A stretch of DNA of 64,000 nt from Rhodospirillales bacterium (GCA_947473305.1 CANJCB010000002.1:183204-247203), one strand, 5' to 3'. Numbered from the stretch's first letter, positions 19,381 through 29,526 are shown. Numbers and translations are program-made. Notes: generated by a model not told the origin, from the letters alone.

Positions 19381-19992
19381 ACGCCGACCTCAGCCGCCAG
19401 CGACGAGATCGACGACGAGGATCGCGAGGACGGACCTCAGCGGCGCTGCATCTTCACCGGCGAGGTGAAGAACAAGGCCGAGTTGATCCGCTTCGTGGTC
19501 GGACCCGACATGAAGATCGTTCCGGATATTTCCGAGCGGCTCCCCGGGCGGGGTTTGTGGTTGACGGCGGGCAGGGATATAGTGGCCGGCGCGGTGGCGA
19601 AGCGGGCCTTCGCAAGGGCGGCGCGAGCGCCGGTCCTGGTGGAGCCCGATCTTGGCGACCGGATCGAATCCTTGCTGGTGCGGCGCTGCGGCGAGCTGAT
19701 CGGGCTGGCGCGGCGCGCGGGCCAGGCGGTAGCCGGCTTCGTCAAGGTGAAGGAAGCCTTGGCCTCGGGCAACACCGGGCTTCTGCTGGCCGCCTCGGAT
19801 GGGGCGGATGGCGGACGGGAAAAGGTCCGGTCTCTGGCGCCGGATCTGCCGCTCTTGGACCGGTTGACGGGGGCCGAGCTTGGCGCCGCCTTCGGCCGGG
19901 ATGTGGCGGTTCACGGGGCAGTCGCGCGCGGCAAGCTCGCGAAGGCGCTGGTGATCGAGGCAGGACGGCTCGCGGGGTTCCGCGAGGCGTAA
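19381..19992 (+). CDS. ylxR: YlxR/DUF448 RNA-binding protein with L7Ae-like C-terminal domain; apparent ACG start
   Basis: This frame continues in phase after the nusA stop. It carries the YlxR core RRCIFTGEVKNKAELIRFV and, from about residue 95, an L7Ae-like segment (LIGLARRAGQAVAGFVKVKEAL), the fusion usual in alphaproteobacteria. No ATG, GTG or TTG precedes the conserved RRC motif; the first, GTG at 19465, would remove it. The ACG at 19381 sits nine bases after a perfect TAAGGAG site and gives a 203-residue product, so I take ACG as start. Readthrough of the nusA TAG is the alternative. A nucleic-acid-binding role near NusA and IF2 is likely. Confidence 0.85.
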   Translation, partial: TPTSAASDEIDDEDREDGPQRRCIFTGEVKNKAELIRFVVGPDMKIVPDISERLPGRGLWLTAGRDIVAGAVAKRAFARAARAPVLVEPDLGDRIESLLVRRCGELIGLARRAGQAVAGFVKVKEALASGNTGLLLAASDGADGGREKVRSLAPDLPLLDRLTGAELGAAFGRDVAVHGAVARGKLAKALVIEAGRLAGFREA

Positions 19993-20073
19993 GTTCGTGG
20001 TGGAACGTGAAGACGATGTTTGGTTTGGCTGCGGCGCCGCCGCAGTCTCAATGAAAGCGACGATACCGGACCG

Positions 20074-22728
20074 ATGAGCGAGAACAACGAAACCGAAGCC
20101 AAACGCCCGCTGAGCCTGCAACGCCCAGGCGGCCGCCTGGAACTGCGCAAGCCGATCGAGTCCGGCCAAGTCCGGCAAAGCTTCCCGCATGGCCGCACCA
20201 AGACCGTGACGGTCGAGGTTAGGAAGCCCAAGCGCGCAATGGGCCCGGGCGGCGTCGCGCCTTCCGCGCCCGCCGCGCCGGAACCTGTCGCCCCTCCAGC
20301 GCCGCGCGAGACGCCGGCGGCCGCGCCCCAGACTCTGCGGGCGACGCCTGCCGCGCCTGCCGCCACGCAGGGCGCGCGACGCCCGGTCGTCATGCCCCGC
20401 GCCTTGACCGCCGAGGAACGCGCGGTCCGTGTCCGGGCGCTCCAGGGCGCGATCCGGGCTGACGAGGATACGAAGCGCCAGGCCGTCCTCGATGCCGATC
20501 GCGAACGCGAGGAAGACGAAATCCGGCGCCAGCAAGAGGAAGTCCGGGGCCACGAGGAAGCCCGCCGTCGCACCGAAGAGGATGCGCGTCGCAAGGCCGA
20601 CGACGATGCGCGCCAGCGCGTCGAGGACGAGGTCAAGCGCAAGACCGAGGAAGATTCCCGCCGCGAAGTTGCCGAGCGGGCCGGAAAGGCCGCCGCGGCG
20701 AAGGTCGCGGCCCTGAGTGCGGCCGGCAAGGTCAAGCCCGAGGTGGAAGTCGAAGAGGAGACGGCGCCGGTCAAGCGCGGTCCCCGCGTGGTCGAGGTCA
20801 AGAAGCCGACCCCCGTCGTGCGCCGCGAGGAGCCGCGCCGTCGCGGCAAGATGACTATCACCCGGGCGCTCAACGACGAGGAAGGCGAGCGCATGCGCAG
20901 CCTTGCCTCGGTGCGCCGCCAGCGCGAGCGTGAACGCTTGCGCATGCAGGGTCTCGACGAAGACCAGAAGATCGTGCGCGAAGTCGTCGTGCCCGAGACC
21001 ATCACCGTCCAGGAGCTGGCCAATCGGATGGCCGCCCGGGGCGTCGATGTCATCAAGAGCCTGATGCGCATGGGCCAGATGGTCACGGTCAATCAGGTGA
21101 TCGACGCCGATACCGCCGAGCTCGTGGTGAGCGAATTCGGCCATAAGATAAAGCGGGTCTCGGAGTCCGACGTCGAAATCGGCCTCAAGGGCGAGGCGGA
21201 TATCGACGAGGCGAAGCAGCCGCGCGCCCCGGTCGTCACCATCATGGGTCACGTCGACCACGGCAAGACCTCGCTGCTCGACGCGCTCCGCCAGACCGAC
21301 GTGGTCAGCGGCGAAGCCGGCGGCATCACCCAGCATATCGGCGCCTATCAGGTGAACCTGAGCGGCGGCCAGAAGATCACCTTCATCGATACGCCGGGCC
21401 ATCAGGCCTTCACCTCCATGCGCGCCCGGGGCGCCAATATCACCGACATCGTTGTCCTGGTGGTTGCGGCCGACGATGGCATCATGGAGCAGACGGTCGA
21501 AGCCATCCGCCACGCCAAGGCGGCGGCAGTGCCGATCATCGTCGCGATCAACAAGATGGATAAGCCTGACGCGAACCCCGACCGGGTCCGCCAGGAATTG
21601 CTCCAATACGAGTTGGTGGTGGAAAAGCTGGGCGGCGACATCCTCGACGTCGAGGTTTCGGCCACCAAGCGCCTGGGCCTCGACAAGCTTGAAGAGGCGA
21701 TCCTGCTTCAAGCCGAAATCCTCGACCTGAAGGCGAATGCCGACCGGCTGGCCGAAGGCACCGTGATCGAGGCGAAGCTGGAGCGTGGCCGGGGCGCTGT
21801 CGCCACCGTGCTCATCCAGCGCGGAACCCTGAAGCTCGGGGACATCTTCGTCACCGGCAGCGAGTGGGGCCGCGTTCGAGCACTGCTCGACGACAAGGGC
21901 AACAACATCAAGGAAGCCGGCCCCTCGACGCCGGTGGAAGTCCTGGGCCTCAACGCGGCCCCGCTGGCCGGCGACGATTTCGCCGTGGCCGAAAACGAGA
22001 GCCGCGTCCGCGACATCGCCGATTTCCGGCAACGCCGCCGCCGCGACTTGCAGGCGGCGACCGGCGCCCGCGGCACCCTGGAGCAGATCTTCTCCCAGAT
22101 CGCGGCGGGCGTGGCCAAGGAGTTCGCTGTCGTCGTCAAATCCGACGTGCAGGGCTCTCTGGAAGCGATCGTCGCTTCGGTGGAGAAGCTCAATACCAAC
22201 GAGGTCGCGGTCCGCGTGCTTCATGCGGCGGTCGGCGGCATCAGCGAAAGCGACGTCATCCTGGCCAAGGCGTCGAACGCGCTGATCATCGGCTTCAACG
22301 TCCGCGCCAATCCGCAGGCCCGCGAGCTTGCGCGGCGGGACAATGTGGAGATCCGCTACTATTCGATCATCTACAACGTGATCGACGACATGCGGGCGGC
22401 GCTGACGGGCATGCTGTCGCCGACGCTGCGCGAAAACTTCCTGGGCAATGCGGCGATCCGCGAGGTCTTCAACATCACCAAGGTCGGCAAGGTCGCCGGC
22501 TGCATGGTGACCGAGGGCACTGTGAAGCGCGGCGCCAAGGTCCGGCTGTTGCGCGACAACGTCGTCATCCACGAGGGCGCTCTGAAGACCCTGAAGCGCT
22601 TCAAGGACGAAGTGCGCGAGGTCAAGGAAGGCTACGAGTGCGGCATGGCTTTCGAGAATTATCACGATATCCAGGCCGGCGACGTCATCGAATGCTTCGA
22701 GATGGAGGAGGTCGCGCGCACCCTTTAA
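20074..22728 (+). CDS. infB: Translation initiation factor IF-2
   Basis: The 884-residue GTPase has a long charged N-terminal region with heptad-like Glu/Arg repeats (about 140-260), an IF2_N domain (about 310-360), and a G domain with GHVDHGKT at 392-399, DTPGH, and NKMD at 493-496. Domains II and III and the C-terminal fMet-tRNA-binding domain follow. The start is the ATG at 20074 ([15 protein letters not shown]), as in alphaproteobacterial homologues; an upstream frame extension is unlikely. It guides initiator tRNA to the 30S subunit. Confidence 0.97.
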   Translation: MSENNETEAKRPLSLQRPGGRLELRKPIESGQVRQSFPHGRTKTVTVEVRKPKRAMGPGGVAPSAPAAPEPVAPPAPRETPAAAPQTLRATPAAPAATQGARRPVVMPRALTAEERAVRVRALQGAIRADEDTKRQAVLDADREREEDEIRRQQEEVRGHEEARRRTEEDARRKADDDARQRVEDEVKRKTEEDSRREVAERAGKAAAAKVAALSAAGKVKPEVEVEEETAPVKRGPRVVEVKKPTPVVRREEPRRRGKMTITRALNDEEGERMRSLASVRRQRERERLRMQGLDEDQKIVREVVVPETITVQELANRMAARGVDVIKSLMRMGQMVTVNQVIDADTAELVVSEFGHKIKRVSESDVEIGLKGEADIDEAKQPRAPVVTIMGHVDHGKTSLLDALRQTDVVSGEAGGITQHIGAYQVNLSGGQKITFIDTPGHQAFTSMRARGANITDIVVLVVAADDGIMEQTVEAIRHAKAAAVPIIVAINKMDKPDANPDRVRQELLQYELVVEKLGGDILDVEVSATKRLGLDKLEEAILLQAEILDLKANADRLAEGTVIEAKLERGRGAVATVLIQRGTLKLGDIFVTGSEWGRVRALLDDKGNNIKEAGPSTPVEVLGLNAAPLAGDDFAVAENESRVRDIADFRQRRRRDLQAATGARGTLEQIFSQIAAGVAKEFAVVVKSDVQGSLEAIVASVEKLNTNEVAVRVLHAAVGGISESDVILAKASNALIIGFNVRANPQARELARRDNVEIRYYSIIYNVIDDMRAALTGMLSPTLRENFLGNAAIREVFNITKVGKVAGCMVTEGTVKRGAKVRLLRDNVVIHEGALKTLKRFKDEVREVKEGYECGMAFENYHDIQAGDVIECFEMEEVARTL

Positions 22729-22759
22729 AGGTGCCGTGTCTGCCTCATCGAGGTCTTGA

Positions 22760-23176
22760 ATGCCTAGACGCGATCATGAAGCGGGAGGCCGCAGCCAGCG
22801 GCAATTGCGCGTCGGCGAAGAGCTTCGCCATGTGCTGGCCCGCGTGCTGGAACGGCACGAGCTGCGCGATCCCGCCCTTCAGGACGCGGTCGTGACCGTG
22901 ACGGAAGTCCGGGTCAGCCCCGATCTCAAGAATGCCACCGCTTTCATCATGCCGCTGGGCGGCCGCCAACGGGAGGAAATCCTCGTCGGTTTGCGGCGCG
23001 GCGCGCCCTTCCTGCGCGGGGTCATCGCCCGGGAGGTGAAGCTGCGCTTCGTGCCGGCGCTGAGCTTCGAACTCGATACCTCCTTCGATCACGCGAACCG
23101 CATTTCCGAGCTGCTGCAACGGCCGGAAGTGGCGCGCGACCTCGATGCTTCCTCGAAAGACGAGGATGGGGCGTAA
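22760..23176 (+). CDS. rbfA: Ribosome-binding factor A RbfA
   Basis: A 138-residue KH-fold protein: RQLRVGEELRHVLARVL at the N-terminus, VTVTEVRVSPDLKNATAFI in the middle, and LRFVPALSFELDTSFDHANRI near the C-terminus, all typical of RbfA. It binds helix 1 of 16S rRNA during 30S maturation. It follows infB by 31 bases and overlaps truB. Confidence 0.95.
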   Translation: MPRRDHEAGGRSQRQLRVGEELRHVLARVLERHELRDPALQDAVVTVTEVRVSPDLKNATAFIMPLGGRQREEILVGLRRGAPFLRGVIAREVKLRFVPALSFELDTSFDHANRISELLQRPEVARDLDASSKDEDGA

Positions 23177-24092
23177 GCGGCACGGGCTGCCCATCCACGG
23201 TTGGATCGTGCTCGACAAGCCGCTCGGCATGAGTTCGAGCCAAGCGGTGGGCGCGGTCCGCCGGATTCTGGGCGCGGCCAAGGCCGGTCATGGCGGCACC
23301 CTCGATCCCCTGGCCACCGGCATCCTGCCGATCGCCCTCGGCGAGGCGACCAAGACCGTCGCCTGGGCCATGGCGGGCCGCAAGACTTATGAATTCCAGG
23401 TTCGCTGGGGCGAGGCCCGCAGCACGGAGGACCGCGAAGGCGAGGTGACCGCCACGAGCGATGTCCGGCCTTCCTCGGCGGAGATAGAGGCGATCCTCCC
23501 GCGCTTCACGGGCGAAATCAGCCAGCTTCCCCCGATCTATTCCGCGCTGAAAGTCGATGGGCAACGGGCCTATGCCTTGGCTCGCCAAGGCGAAACCGTC
23601 GTGCTCGCCCCGCGCGCGGTGACGATCCATGCCCTACGCCTGATCGGCGTTCCCGATGCCGATCATGCCGATTTCGAGGCCGAGGTGGGCAAGGGCACCT
23701 ATATCCGTTCGCTCGCCCGCGACATCGCCGAGGCGCTCGGCACCCTGGGTCATGTCTCGGTGCTGCGTCGTACGGTTGTAGGACCCTTCGGGCTCGACCG
23801 GGCGATTTCACTGGAAAGTCTTGGCGTGTTTGGTCATAGTGCCGCCGCTTCCGAGCATCTGCTTCCGGTCGAGACTCCGCTGGACGACATCCCGGCGTTG
23901 GCCCTGACAGAAGCCGAAGCGCACCGCCTGCGTTGCGGCCAAGCCGTAACGCCCGCGCAACCCGCTGAGCGGGAACGGATCGATCAACTGGGGAACGGCG
24001 CGATTCTATGCGCTACCACCGGCGGCAAGCTGGTGGCGCTGGTCGAGATCGATAGTGGTGGGCTTCGTCCGATGCGTGTCTTGAATCTTTGA
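23166..24092 (+). CDS. truB: tRNA pseudouridine(55) synthase TruB
   Basis: The 308-residue enzyme has the catalytic motif GGTLDPLATGILP with Asp47, the early GWIVLDKPLGMSSSQAV segment, and KGTYIRSLARDIAEALG. It makes pseudouridine 55 in the T-loop of tRNAs. The ATG at 23166 (11-base overlap with rbfA) gives the usual N-terminus; an ATG at 23145 is possible. The C-terminal part from about 240 resembles the PUA-like tail. Confidence 0.95.
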   Translation: MGRKRHGLPIHGWIVLDKPLGMSSSQAVGAVRRILGAAKAGHGGTLDPLATGILPIALGEATKTVAWAMAGRKTYEFQVRWGEARSTEDREGEVTATSDVRPSSAEIEAILPRFTGEISQLPPIYSALKVDGQRAYALARQGETVVLAPRAVTIHALRLIGVPDADHADFEAEVGKGTYIRSLARDIAEALGTLGHVSVLRRTVVGPFGLDRAISLESLGVFGHSAAASEHLLPVETPLDDIPALALTEAEAHRLRCGQAVTPAQPAERERIDQLGNGAILCATTGGKLVALVEIDSGGLRPMRVLNL

Positions 24093-24107
24093 ATAAGGAG
24101 ATACCCG

Positions 24108-24377
24108 ATGTCGATTACCGCAGACCGCAAGCAAGAGGTCATCCGCGAATATGCCCAGAAGGAAGGCGACACCGGTTCGCCCGAGGTCCAGGTCGCGGTC
24201 CTGAGCGAGCGCATCAAGAATCTGACCGAGCATCTCGGCACCCATAAGAAGGACTTCCACTCCCGTCGTGGACTCCTGGTGATGGTCGGCACGCGCCGCA
24301 GCCTGCTCGATTATCTGAAGGGCAGCGAACCCGCCCGCTACGCCTCGCTCATCGAGCGCCTGGGGTTGCGTCGCTGA
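24108..24377 (+). CDS. rpsO: Small ribosomal subunit protein S15
   Basis: The 89-residue protein is of normal S15 length, with [21 protein letters not shown] and [20 protein letters not shown], both family signatures. It has a strong AAGGAG ribosome-binding site. It sits between truB and pnp as in most proteobacteria. Confidence 0.97.
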   Translation: MSITADRKQEVIREYAQKEGDTGSPEVQVAVLSERIKNLTEHLGTHKKDFHSRRGLLVMVGTRRSLLDYLKGSEPARYASLIERLGLRR

Positions 24378-24439
24378 CCTCAAGCCCATCCTGCCGGCGG
24401 TGGCGGATCGGAACGCCTCACCGCCTACTACATGTCGAT

Positions 24440-24468
24440 CGACGCCCAGCCTTTGTGCTGCGGCGTCG
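24440..24468 (+). promoter_or_regulatory. Large RNA hairpin in the rpsO-pnp intergenic leader
   Basis: CGACGCC-CAGC-CTTTGT-GCTG-C-GGCGTCG folds into an 11-bp stem with one bulged C and a six-base loop. It is not followed by a T-tract, so it is unlikely to be a terminator. In Escherichia coli the pnp leader has a stem cut by RNase III, through which PNPase controls its own mRNA; this hairpin is in the matching place. The 185-base region otherwise shows no gene. Confidence 0.55.
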
Positions 24469-24562
24469 AAACCTATTTGTTCAACCGTAAAATTCCGGGG
24501 CGTCTGGCCCGCGACAACCGTGTCGCGCCGCGCCCATACCGTTTCTAAGAAGGGAAAAAGAG

Positions 24563-26698
24563 ATGTTTAACGTATTCCGCAAGGAACTGATGTGGGGCGG
24601 CCGCCGCCTCATCCTTGAGACGGGCAAGATCGCCCGTCAGGCCGATGGCGCCGTGATGGCGACTTATGGCGAAACCACCGTCCTTTGCACCGCGGTCGCG
24701 AACCGGACCGCCAAGCCCGGACAGGATTTCTTCCCGCTCACGGTCAACTACCAGGAGAAGACCTTCGCCGCGGGTAAGATCCCCGGCGGCTTCTTCAAGC
24801 GCGAAGGCCGGCCGTCCGAGAAGGAGACCTTGGTCTCCCGCCTCATCGACCGCCCGATCCGTCCGCTCTTCGTGCCGGGTTTCCTCAACGAGACCCAGGT
24901 CGTCTGCACCGTTCTGAGCCATGACCTGGAGAACGATCCCGACATCGTCGCCCTGGTCGGCGCTTCGGCGGCTCTCACGATCTCCGGTATCCCCTTCATG
25001 GGCCCGATCGGCGGCGCGCGTGTCGGCTATATCGATGGCGAATATGTGCTGAACCCCAAGGTCGAACTGCTCGCCTCCTCCAAGCTCGACTTGGTGCTGG
25101 CCGGGACGACCGACGGTGTGCTGATGGTCGAATCGGAGGCCCAGGAGCTTTCCGAGGAAATCATGCTGGGCGCCGTGACCTTCGGCCACCAGGGTTTCCA
25201 GCCGGTGATCCAGGCGATCATCGAGCTCGCCGAAGCCTGCGCCAAAGAGCCTTGGAACTTGAAGGCCAAGAACCCCGAGGCCGACGAGATCGAGAAGAAG
25301 CTCCGTGGCGCGATCACGGTCGATCTTCAAGCCGCCTATGCCGAGCAGGCCAAGCAGGCGCGTACCGACAAGCTCGACCTGGTGAAGGCCAAGGTCGGCG
25401 AGGTGTTCCCCGACGAGGCCCAGCGCGCGATCGCGGCCAAGATGGTCAAGGGCGTCGAGAAGGACATCGTCCGTGGCGCCATCCTGAAGCACGGCAAGCG
25501 CATCGACGGCCGTGACACCAAGACCGTCCGCCAGATCGTGGCCGAAGTCGGCATCCTGCCGCGCGCCCATGGCTCGGCCCTCTTCACCCGTGGCGAGACC
25601 CAGGCCCTGGTGGTCGCGACCCTCGGCACCGGCCAGGACGAGCAGATCATCGATGCGTTGGAGGGCGAATACCGCTCCAACTTCATGCTGCATTACAACT
25701 TCCCTCCCTATTCCACGGGCGAGGCCGGCCGCATGGGTTCGCCCGGCCGTCGCGAAATCGGCCATGGCAAGCTCGCCTGGCGGGCGGTTCGCCCGCTGCT
25801 GCCGGCGAAGGAAGCTTTTCCCTATACGATCCGCGTCGTTTCCGAGATCACGGAATCGAACGGTTCGTCCTCGATGGCATCGGTTTGCGGCTCCTCGCTC
25901 GCCCTGATGGATTCGGGCGTTCCCCTGAAGCGGCCGGTGGCGGGCATCGCCATGGGCCTCATCAAGGAAGGCAATGACTTCGCGGTGCTCTCCGACATCC
26001 TCGGCGACGAAGATCATCTCGGCGACATGGACTTCAAGGTTGCCGGCACCGAAGTGGGCATCACCGCCCTGCAGATGGACATCAAGATCACCTCGATCAC
26101 CGAGGAGATCATGAAGATCGCCCTCGGCCAGGCGAAGGACGGTCGTCTGCACATCCTCGGCGAGATGGCGAAGGCGCTGACCGGCGCACGCGACGGGGTC
26201 AGCTCCAACGCGCCGCGGATCACCACCATCCAGATCCCGAAGGACAAGATCCGCGAAGTCATCGGCTCCGGCGGCAAGGTCATCCGCGAAATCTGCGAAG
26301 TCACCGGCGCCAAGGTCGATATCGACGACGACGGCACCATCAAGGTGGCGGCGGTCGACGAGTCAGCCTCCAAGGCGGCGATCGACTGGATCCGCGGCAT
26401 CGTCGCGGAGCCGGAAGTCGGCGTGATCTATAACGGCAAGGTCGTGAAGGTCGTCGATTTCGGCGCTTTCGTGAACTTCCTCGGCGCCAAGGACGGCCTC
26501 GTCCACATCAGCGAGCTCGCCGCCCAACGTGTCGGCAAGGTCAGCGACGTCGTGAACCAGGGCGATGCGGTCAAGGTCAAGGTCCTTGGCTTCGACGACC
26601 GTGGCAAGGTCAAGCTGAGCATGAAGCAGGTCGACCAGCAGACCGGCGAGGATATCAGCCGCAAGCGTGAAGAGAAGTCGGAAGAGGCGGCGCACTAG
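24563..26698 (+). CDS. pnp: Polyribonucleotide nucleotidyltransferase (PNPase)
   Basis: The 711-residue phosphorolytic 3' exoribonuclease shows two RNase PH domains (first ending about 210; second about 300-545, with [14 protein letters not shown] and [19 protein letters not shown]), a KH domain (about 550-610, [15 protein letters not shown]) and an S1 domain (about 620-690, [21 protein letters not shown]). It degrades mRNA in the cytosol. A GAAGGG site precedes the ATG. Confidence 0.97.
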   Translation: MFNVFRKELMWGGRRLILETGKIARQADGAVMATYGETTVLCTAVANRTAKPGQDFFPLTVNYQEKTFAAGKIPGGFFKREGRPSEKETLVSRLIDRPIRPLFVPGFLNETQVVCTVLSHDLENDPDIVALVGASAALTISGIPFMGPIGGARVGYIDGEYVLNPKVELLASSKLDLVLAGTTDGVLMVESEAQELSEEIMLGAVTFGHQGFQPVIQAIIELAEACAKEPWNLKAKNPEADEIEKKLRGAITVDLQAAYAEQAKQARTDKLDLVKAKVGEVFPDEAQRAIAAKMVKGVEKDIVRGAILKHGKRIDGRDTKTVRQIVAEVGILPRAHGSALFTRGETQALVVATLGTGQDEQIIDALEGEYRSNFMLHYNFPPYSTGEAGRMGSPGRREIGHGKLAWRAVRPLLPAKEAFPYTIRVVSEITESNGSSSMASVCGSSLALMDSGVPLKRPVAGIAMGLIKEGNDFAVLSDILGDEDHLGDMDFKVAGTEVGITALQMDIKITSITEEIMKIALGQAKDGRLHILGEMAKALTGARDGVSSNAPRITTIQIPKDKIREVIGSGGKVIREICEVTGAKVDIDDDGTIKVAAVDESASKAAIDWIRGIVAEPEVGVIYNGKVVKVVDFGAFVNFLGAKDGLVHISELAAQRVGKVSDVVNQGDAVKVKVLGFDDRGKVKLSMKQVDQQTGEDISRKREEKSEEAAH

Positions 26699-26731
26699 CA
26701 GCGCCGCCGGTTCGCGGGTCGTTTCCAGGCG

Positions 26732-27460
26732 ATGGCTCGGTTGATCGGCCATCGGGGTGCTGCCCGCGTCGCGCCGGAAAACACGCTGGCAGGCTTCCGC
26801 GCGGCGGCGGCCTGCGGCGTGCGGATGGTCGAATTCGACGTCCGGCTCACGCGGGATCTCATTCCCATCGTGCTGCATGACGACAGGATCGACCGGACGA
26901 CGGACGGGCAGGGCGATGCCGCCCGGATGACCTATGCGGAAATCCGCCGGCATGATGCCGGGTCCTGGTTCGATCCCCGTTTCCGCGGCGAAAGAGTGCC
27001 GAGCTTTTCCGAGACTCTCGCCCTTCTCGGGGAATTGGGCCTTGGCGCCATCGTCGAGCTGAAGCCCGCGTCGGGTCAGGAAGCGGAGACCGCCGAGCGG
27101 GTTGTCGAGACGCTGCGGCAGGAATGGCCGGAGAACTTGCCGAGCCCCACCTTGTCGAGTTTCCGGAGCGACGCCCTGGAAGTCGCGCAGCGTGTCGCAC
27201 CTGACCTCGCAAGGGCCGTGCTCGTGAAAAAAGTGCCTTCGGACTGGCAGACGCGAGCCGATGCTCTCGAAGCGGTGGCGCTCCATGTGGATCATCGCTA
27301 TCTAAAATCGTCCGAGGCGGCTTCCATTAGGGATGCCGGTTTCGGGCTTTTCGCCTATACGGTGAACGAGCCGGATCGTGCGGAAGAGCTTTTCAACTGG
27401 GGCGTCGAGGCGGTCTTTACCGATTGTCCCGATCGGCTCCTCGCTTCGGTCGCTTCATGA
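26732..27460 (+). CDS. Glycerophosphodiester phosphodiesterase
   Basis: A 242-residue TIM-barrel protein with the family motifs LIGHRGAARVAPENTLAGF (about 4-22), VEFDVRLTRDLIPIVLHDD (about 34-52) and GAIVELKPASG, including the catalytic His pair and metal-binding Glu/Asp. It hydrolyses glycerophosphodiesters to glycerol-3-phosphate and an alcohol. There is no signal peptide, so it is the cytosolic UgpQ-like type. It follows pnp by 33 bases. Confidence 0.93.
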   Translation: MARLIGHRGAARVAPENTLAGFRAAAACGVRMVEFDVRLTRDLIPIVLHDDRIDRTTDGQGDAARMTYAEIRRHDAGSWFDPRFRGERVPSFSETLALLGELGLGAIVELKPASGQEAETAERVVETLRQEWPENLPSPTLSSFRSDALEVAQRVAPDLARAVLVKKVPSDWQTRADALEAVALHVDHRYLKSSEAASIRDAGFGLFAYTVNEPDRAEELFNWGVEAVFTDCPDRLLASVAS

Positions 27461-27552
27461 TACTATTCAGTCACGGAGACCGGTTTGCATAACGATGGTC
27501 GTGATCCTAGATTGAGCCGATCGGCCCTTTCGGGTCCGAGGGAGGATGGACG

Positions 27553-28950
27553 GTGATAGCCCTGAAACCCCTGGTCATTTCTGGCCGGGAAGTCTTGCCC
27601 CTCGTCGAAGGAGGCAAGGGCATTTCCGTGTCGAACGGCGAAAGCTCCGGCGCCTGGGCGGCGGCGGGTGGTGTCGGCACCTTCTCCGGCGTCAACGCCG
27701 ACAGCTACGACGATAACGGCAAGCCGATCGAACAGATCTATCACGGCCGCACCCGCCGGGAGCGGAACGAGGAGCTGCTCAATTATTCGATCCGGGGCGG
27801 CATCCATCAGGCCCAGGTTGCCCATGAGCGGTCAAACGGCCAGGGCCGCATTCATATGAATGTGCTCTGGGAGATGGCCGGGGCCGAGCGTGTGCTCCAC
27901 GGTGTGCTGGAAGGGGCCAAGGGCCTTGTCCACGGCGTCACCTGCGGCGCCGGCATGCCCTATCGGATCGCCGAAATCTGCGCGCATTACGGCGTCTACT
28001 ACTATCCCATCGTGTCCTCGGCGCGGGCGTTCCGCGCGCTTTGGAAGCGCGCCTATTTCAAGTTCCGGGATTTTCTCGGCGGCGTCGTCTACGAGGATCC
28101 CTGGCTGGCGGGCGGCCATAACGGCCTCTCCAACAGCGAGAACCCCGAGCGTCCGGAAGATCCCTTGCCGCGCGTCCGCGAATTGCGGGCGCAGATGCGG
28201 GAATACGGCCTCGATCAGACCCCGATCTTCATGGCGGGCGGCGTCTGGTATCTGCGGGACTGGGAGGAATGGCTCGACAATCCGGAATTGGGGCCGATGG
28301 CTTTCCAATTCGGCACCCGGCCGCTGCTCACCGTCGAAAGTCCGATCTCCGACGCCTGGAAGCAGAAGCTCCTGACGCTGAAGGAAGGCGATGTCTATCT
28401 CAATCGCTTCAGCCCGACGGGGTTCTATTCCTCAGCGGTCCGCAATGCCTTCCTCAACGATCTCCAGGCGCGGGCCGAGCGGCAGGTCGCCTATACGATC
28501 GAGCCGGTGGGCGACCATGTGGCGGCTTTCGAGGTCGGCGCGCGCAGCCGCGTCGTCTATCTGACGCCCCATGACCGGGAACATGCCCAGGGCTGGGTCG
28601 CCCGGGGCTTCGTCGAGGCGATGCGTACCCCGGATTCGACGCTCGTCTTCGTAACCCCGGAAAAATCCATCGAGATCCGCACCGACCAGATCAACTGCAT
28701 GGGCTGCCTCAGCGCCTGCGGCTTTTCGAACTGGGCGCAGACCGAGGAAGGCTCCACCGGCAAGAAGGCCGATCCGCGCAGCTTCTGCATCCAGAAGACG
28801 CTCCAGGCGATCAGCCATTCCGACGATGTGGACTGCGAGCTGATGTTCGCCGGCCACAACGCCTATAAGTTCGCGAGCGACCCCTTCTATACGAACGGTT
28901 TTGTCCCGACCGTGCGGGAGCTGGTCGACCGGCTCCAGACCGGCGACTGA
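27553..28950 (+). CDS. Nitronate monooxygenase-family flavoprotein with Cys-rich C-terminal extension
   Basis: The 465-residue protein aligns with FMN-dependent nitronate monooxygenases (2-nitropropane dioxygenase family), with VTCGAGMPYRIAEICAHY and a glycine-rich flavin region (FMAGGVWYLRDW). It is longer than the usual roughly 320-380 residues. After about residue 375 it has cysteines at 382, 385, 389 (CMGCLSAC), 412 and 428, a possible metal or Fe-S site not typical of characterised members. The GTG start is preceded by GGGAGG. Whether it oxidises nitronates is uncertain; enoyl reductases of the same superfamily are an alternative. Confidence 0.75.
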   Translation: MIALKPLVISGREVLPLVEGGKGISVSNGESSGAWAAAGGVGTFSGVNADSYDDNGKPIEQIYHGRTRRERNEELLNYSIRGGIHQAQVAHERSNGQGRIHMNVLWEMAGAERVLHGVLEGAKGLVHGVTCGAGMPYRIAEICAHYGVYYYPIVSSARAFRALWKRAYFKFRDFLGGVVYEDPWLAGGHNGLSNSENPERPEDPLPRVRELRAQMREYGLDQTPIFMAGGVWYLRDWEEWLDNPELGPMAFQFGTRPLLTVESPISDAWKQKLLTLKEGDVYLNRFSPTGFYSSAVRNAFLNDLQARAERQVAYTIEPVGDHVAAFEVGARSRVVYLTPHDREHAQGWVARGFVEAMRTPDSTLVFVTPEKSIEIRTDQINCMGCLSACGFSNWAQTEEGSTGKKADPRSFCIQKTLQAISHSDDVDCELMFAGHNAYKFASDPFYTNGFVPTVRELVDRLQTGD

Positions 28951-28990
28951 GACCGGAGTAAGCTTTGCCAGAGGGCGCGGAATTGCTAAG

Positions 28991-29425
28991 ATGGCAGTCA
29001 TGAGCGGATCGCGCCCCTTCGCCAACGCCCTGGAGCTTCTGCGTTGCGCCAAGCTGCGCCCGACGCGTCAGCGTCTGTCGCTCGCCCGGCTGCTCTTCGA
29101 GAAGGGCGACCGCCACGTCACGGCGGAGCAACTCCACGGCGAAGCGCTCAACGCCTCCGTGCCGGTTTCCCTGGCGACGGTTTATAACACGCTGCACCAG
29201 TTCATCGGCGCGGGCCTGCTGCGCGAAGTGGTCGTCGATCCCGGCCGGTCCTATTTCGACACCAACGTCGGCAACCACCATCATTTCTTCATCGAGAGCA
29301 GCGGGCAGCTTCACGATATTCCGGGCGACGCCATCGGCGCGATCGATCTGCCGGCGCCGCCGCCCGGGACGACGATCCGTCGCGTGGATGTCATCATCCG
29401 GGTCGATACCGCGACCGGCAAATAG
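28991..29425 (+). CDS. irr: Iron response regulator Irr (Fur superfamily)
   Basis: A 144-residue Fur-fold protein with the winged helix (about 12-85, RPTRQRLSLARLLFEKG and SLATVYNTLHQF) and the Irr-type motif NHHHFF with His96-98, instead of HHDH. Irr accumulates when iron or haem is scarce and binds iron control elements. The N-terminal Cys-Pro haem motif of Bradyrhizobium Irr is absent, as in many orthologues. A perfect such element lies just downstream, before rubrerythrin. The start may be ATG 28991 or 29000. Confidence 0.88.
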   Translation: MAVMSGSRPFANALELLRCAKLRPTRQRLSLARLLFEKGDRHVTAEQLHGEALNASVPVSLATVYNTLHQFIGAGLLREVVVDPGRSYFDTNVGNHHHFFIESSGQLHDIPGDAIGAIDLPAPPPGTTIRRVDVIIRVDTATGK

Positions 29426-29476
29426 CCTTCCCGATCCGCTTGCGACCTTCTCGCGCCAAACGCGATCTATAATCAT

Positions 29477-29493
29477 TTTAGAACAGTTCCAAA
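29477..29493. promoter_or_regulatory. Iron control element (Irr operator), perfect consensus match
   Basis: TTTAGAACAGTTCCAAA fits the published alphaproteobacterial ICE consensus TTTRGAAYNRTTCYAAA at every position. It lies 52 bases after irr and four bases upstream of a TTGACA -35 element serving rubrerythrin. Its centre would be about 48 bases before the predicted transcription start, rather than over the core promoter. Confidence 0.85.
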
Positions 29494-29496
29494 CCA

Positions 29497-29526
29497 TTGA
29501 CACCGGCCTCGCGCCGGGTCCATAAA
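29497..29526 (+). promoter_or_regulatory. Probable rubrerythrin promoter
   Basis: A perfect TTGACA at 29497-29502 and CATAAA at 29521-29526 are spaced by 18 bases. The ICE box sits directly upstream. The ribosome-binding site GAGGAGG follows at about 29542-29550. Confidence 0.65.

Noticed and set aside
19390..22665. Very long open frame on the minus strand opposite ylxR and infB (about 1090 codons)
   Set aside because: It is antisense to clearly recognisable YlxR and IF-2; its translation has no domain pattern and reflects codon bias in GC-rich DNA.
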